DNA of 7,673 bases. Origin: Nitrospinota bacterium. GTDB lineage: Bacteria; Tectomicrobia; Entotheonellia; J063. Where the stretch lies: contig RFHZ01000127.1 of assembly GCA_003696125.1 (NCBI GenBank), forward strand, positions 1 through 7,673. The letters are read 5' to 3'. This document shows positions 6,621 to 7,673 of this stretch, in pieces (positions within the stretch are counted from its first letter, which is position 1; each line of letters starts with the position of its first letter). Below the pieces are notes generated by a model. It worked only from the letters and a program-made list of their open reading frames with translations, was not told the origin of the DNA and made no database searches. The position numbers and the translations under genes are program-made.

Positions 6621-6649
6621 CTTTTAACAGAGAAGCTTATCCCTGTCAA
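6621..6649 (-). promoter_or_regulatory. Sigma70-type promoter of the CapA-led four-gene group
   Basis: A perfect TTGACA (6649-6644), a 17-base spacer ending in TGT (extended -10) and TAAAAG (6626-6621) lie in the 92-base spacer between the synthetase stop and the GTG start at 6571. Transcription should begin near 6614, giving a leader of about 43 bases. The design (TTGACA, 17 bases, TGN plus an imperfect -10) matches that of the importer promoter at 3741-3769. No convincing terminator for the synthetase gene precedes it, so read-through is possible. Confidence 0.68.
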
Positions 6650-6663
6650 TCGGGGCTCCATCC

Positions 6664-7673
6664 TCAGTTCGAGGCATGCGCCTGGAGCAGTTGCTGGCGG
6701 ATCTGCTCGAATTCCTCTAAGACCTGGGGATTGGCCAGGGCGCTCCGGTTAAGAACCTCCTTACCGGCCAGCACCGCTTTCACACTCAGCTCCACCGTCT
6801 TCCCACTGCGGGTCACCGGCACCTCGGAGATGGCAAAGATGTGATGAGGGACGTGGCGAGGGGAACACTTCTCGCGGATGGTCTGCCGGATCAGCTTTTT
6901 CGTCTCTTCATCCAGCGTCCTTCCCCCGGCCAGCACCACGCAGAGGACGATCACCTCGTCTGACCAGTCAGGAGGTTTCCAGCCGACGACCACCGCCCCG
7001 GTAATGAAGTCAAGGTGATCGAGCGCCCCATAGATCTCCGCACTCCCGATCCGCACGCCGGCCGGGTTGAGGGTGGCATCGCTGCGCCCGTAGATGATGA
7101 CTCCCCCGCTCGGCGTAAACTCCACATAGTCTCCATGATGCCACAGGCCCGGGTACACGTTGAAATAGGTGTTGTAATAGCGGCTCCCATCCGGATCGTT
7201 GAGAAAACCGAGCGGCATGCAGGGCAGTGGCTGCCGGCAGACCAGCTCTCCCGGTTTTCCCACCACCGGATTCCCCTCCTCGTCCAGCGCCACCACATCG
7301 ACCCCGAGTCCCTTGCACTGGATTTCCCCAGCGATCACCGGGAGATTCGGGTTACCAAGGACAAAGCAGGAGATGATGTCGGTTCCGCCGCTGATGCCGG
7401 CCAGGTGGCAGTCCGCCTTTATGGTATCGTAGACCCAGCGGAAACCGCTGGGGGAGAGAGGAGAACCGGTGTAGAGCACGGCACGCAGATTCGCCATGGT
7501 CCCGAGGCTGCCCGGTTTGACCGGAGGCTGGCTCTTCATGCAGCTCTCGATGTACCGGCCACTGGTCCCGAGATGGGTAACACCGAGTCGATCGGCAACC
7601 CGCCAGAGGGCCGGGGTATCTGGATAGCCGGGATTCCCGTCGTACAGGCAGAGCCTCGCCCCGAGGGTTAACG
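6664..7673 (-). CDS. aacS: Acetoacetyl-CoA synthetase (acetoacetate-CoA ligase), C-terminal half
   Basis: This cytoplasmic enzyme activates acetoacetate with ATP and CoA to acetoacetyl-CoA, feeding ketone-body use, leucine breakdown or polyhydroxybutyrate metabolism. The frame enters from the right edge with no start in view, and 335 residues are visible of about 650 usual. The protein ends normally. Hallmarks of the acyl-adenylate family and of this enzyme are present: GVTHLGTSGRYIESC near the edge, YTGSPLSPSGF, ISGGTDIISCF, GEIQCKGLG, the hinge region GRSDATLNPAGVRIG, and RSGKTVELSVK with the C-terminal catalytic lysine. The closing NRSALANPQVLEEF is typical of acetoacetyl-CoA synthetase rather than acetyl-CoA synthetase. 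The ATG at 7539 is internal, because homologous sequence continues upstream in frame to 7671. The gene stops 92 bases before the CapA-type gene, which has its own promoter. Confidence 0.9.
   Translation of the reverse strand, partial: LTLGARLCLYDGNPGYPDTPALWRVADRLGVTHLGTSGRYIESCMKSQPPVKPGSLGTMANLRAVLYTGSPLSPSGFRWVYDTIKADCHLAGISGGTDIISCFVLGNPNLPVIAGEIQCKGLGVDVVALDEEGNPVVGKPGELVCRQPLPCMPLGFLNDPDGSRYYNTYFNVYPGLWHHGDYVEFTPSGGVIIYGRSDATLNPAGVRIGSAEIYGALDHLDFITGAVVVGWKPPDWSDEVIVLCVVLAGGRTLDEETKKLIRQTIREKCSPRHVPHHIFAISEVPVTRSGKTVELSVKAVLAGKEVLNRSALANPQVLEEFEQIRQQLLQAHASN

Noticed and set aside
6600-6663. Intrinsic terminator after the acetoacetyl-CoA synthetase gene
   Set aside because: Only 3-4 bp stems can be formed (for example CCCC with GGG) and no T-run follows on the minus strand.

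Overview
The window comes from a bacterial chromosome of fairly high GC content (about 60% by eye). Every recognised gene lies on the minus strand, so transcription runs from right to left. The strong Shine-Dalgarno sequences, TTGACA-type promoters and a lipobox signal fix it as bacterial. I could not place the lineage: the mix of genes (LIV-type amino acid importer, acetoacetyl-CoA synthetase, CapA-type protein) would suit many GC-rich environmental bacteria. No rRNA, tRNA, CRISPR array, insertion sequence or phage structural gene is visible.

In transcription order the layout is as follows. (1) 7673-6664: the C-terminal half of an acetoacetyl-CoA synthetase, cut by the right edge. (2) 6663-6572: a short spacer holding a good sigma70-type promoter. 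(3) 6571-3834: a tight four-gene group with gaps of only 9, 11 and 3 bases. It encodes a CapA-type metallophosphatase-fold protein, a 120-residue RusA-like Holliday junction resolvase homologue, a small class I SAM-dependent methyltransferase and a small lipoprotein. (4) 3833-3643: a regulatory spacer with a second promoter of the same design, a perfect 15-bp palindrome abutting its -35 box, two hairpins in the leader and a near-ideal ribosome binding site. (5) 3642-1: a branched-chain amino acid (LIV/HAAT family) ABC importer, made of a secreted binding protein (LivK-like), permease LivH, and one long open frame that fuses permease LivM to ATPase LivG and runs off the left edge just before Walker B. 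The second ATPase (LivF) would be expected just outside the window.

Function. The importer genes form one transport operon. Acetoacetyl-CoA synthetase activates acetoacetate, an end product of leucine breakdown, so a loose metabolic link with the importer is possible, but the two are separated by the unrelated-looking four-gene group. That group is the least explained part of the window. A phosphoesterase-fold protein, a junction-resolvase homologue without phage neighbours, a methyltransferase and a lipoprotein do not form a pathway I recognise. I make no strong claim of a new system. The best leads are the RusA-like gene in a non-phage operon, the palindrome and leader controlling the importer, and the LivM-LivG fusion.
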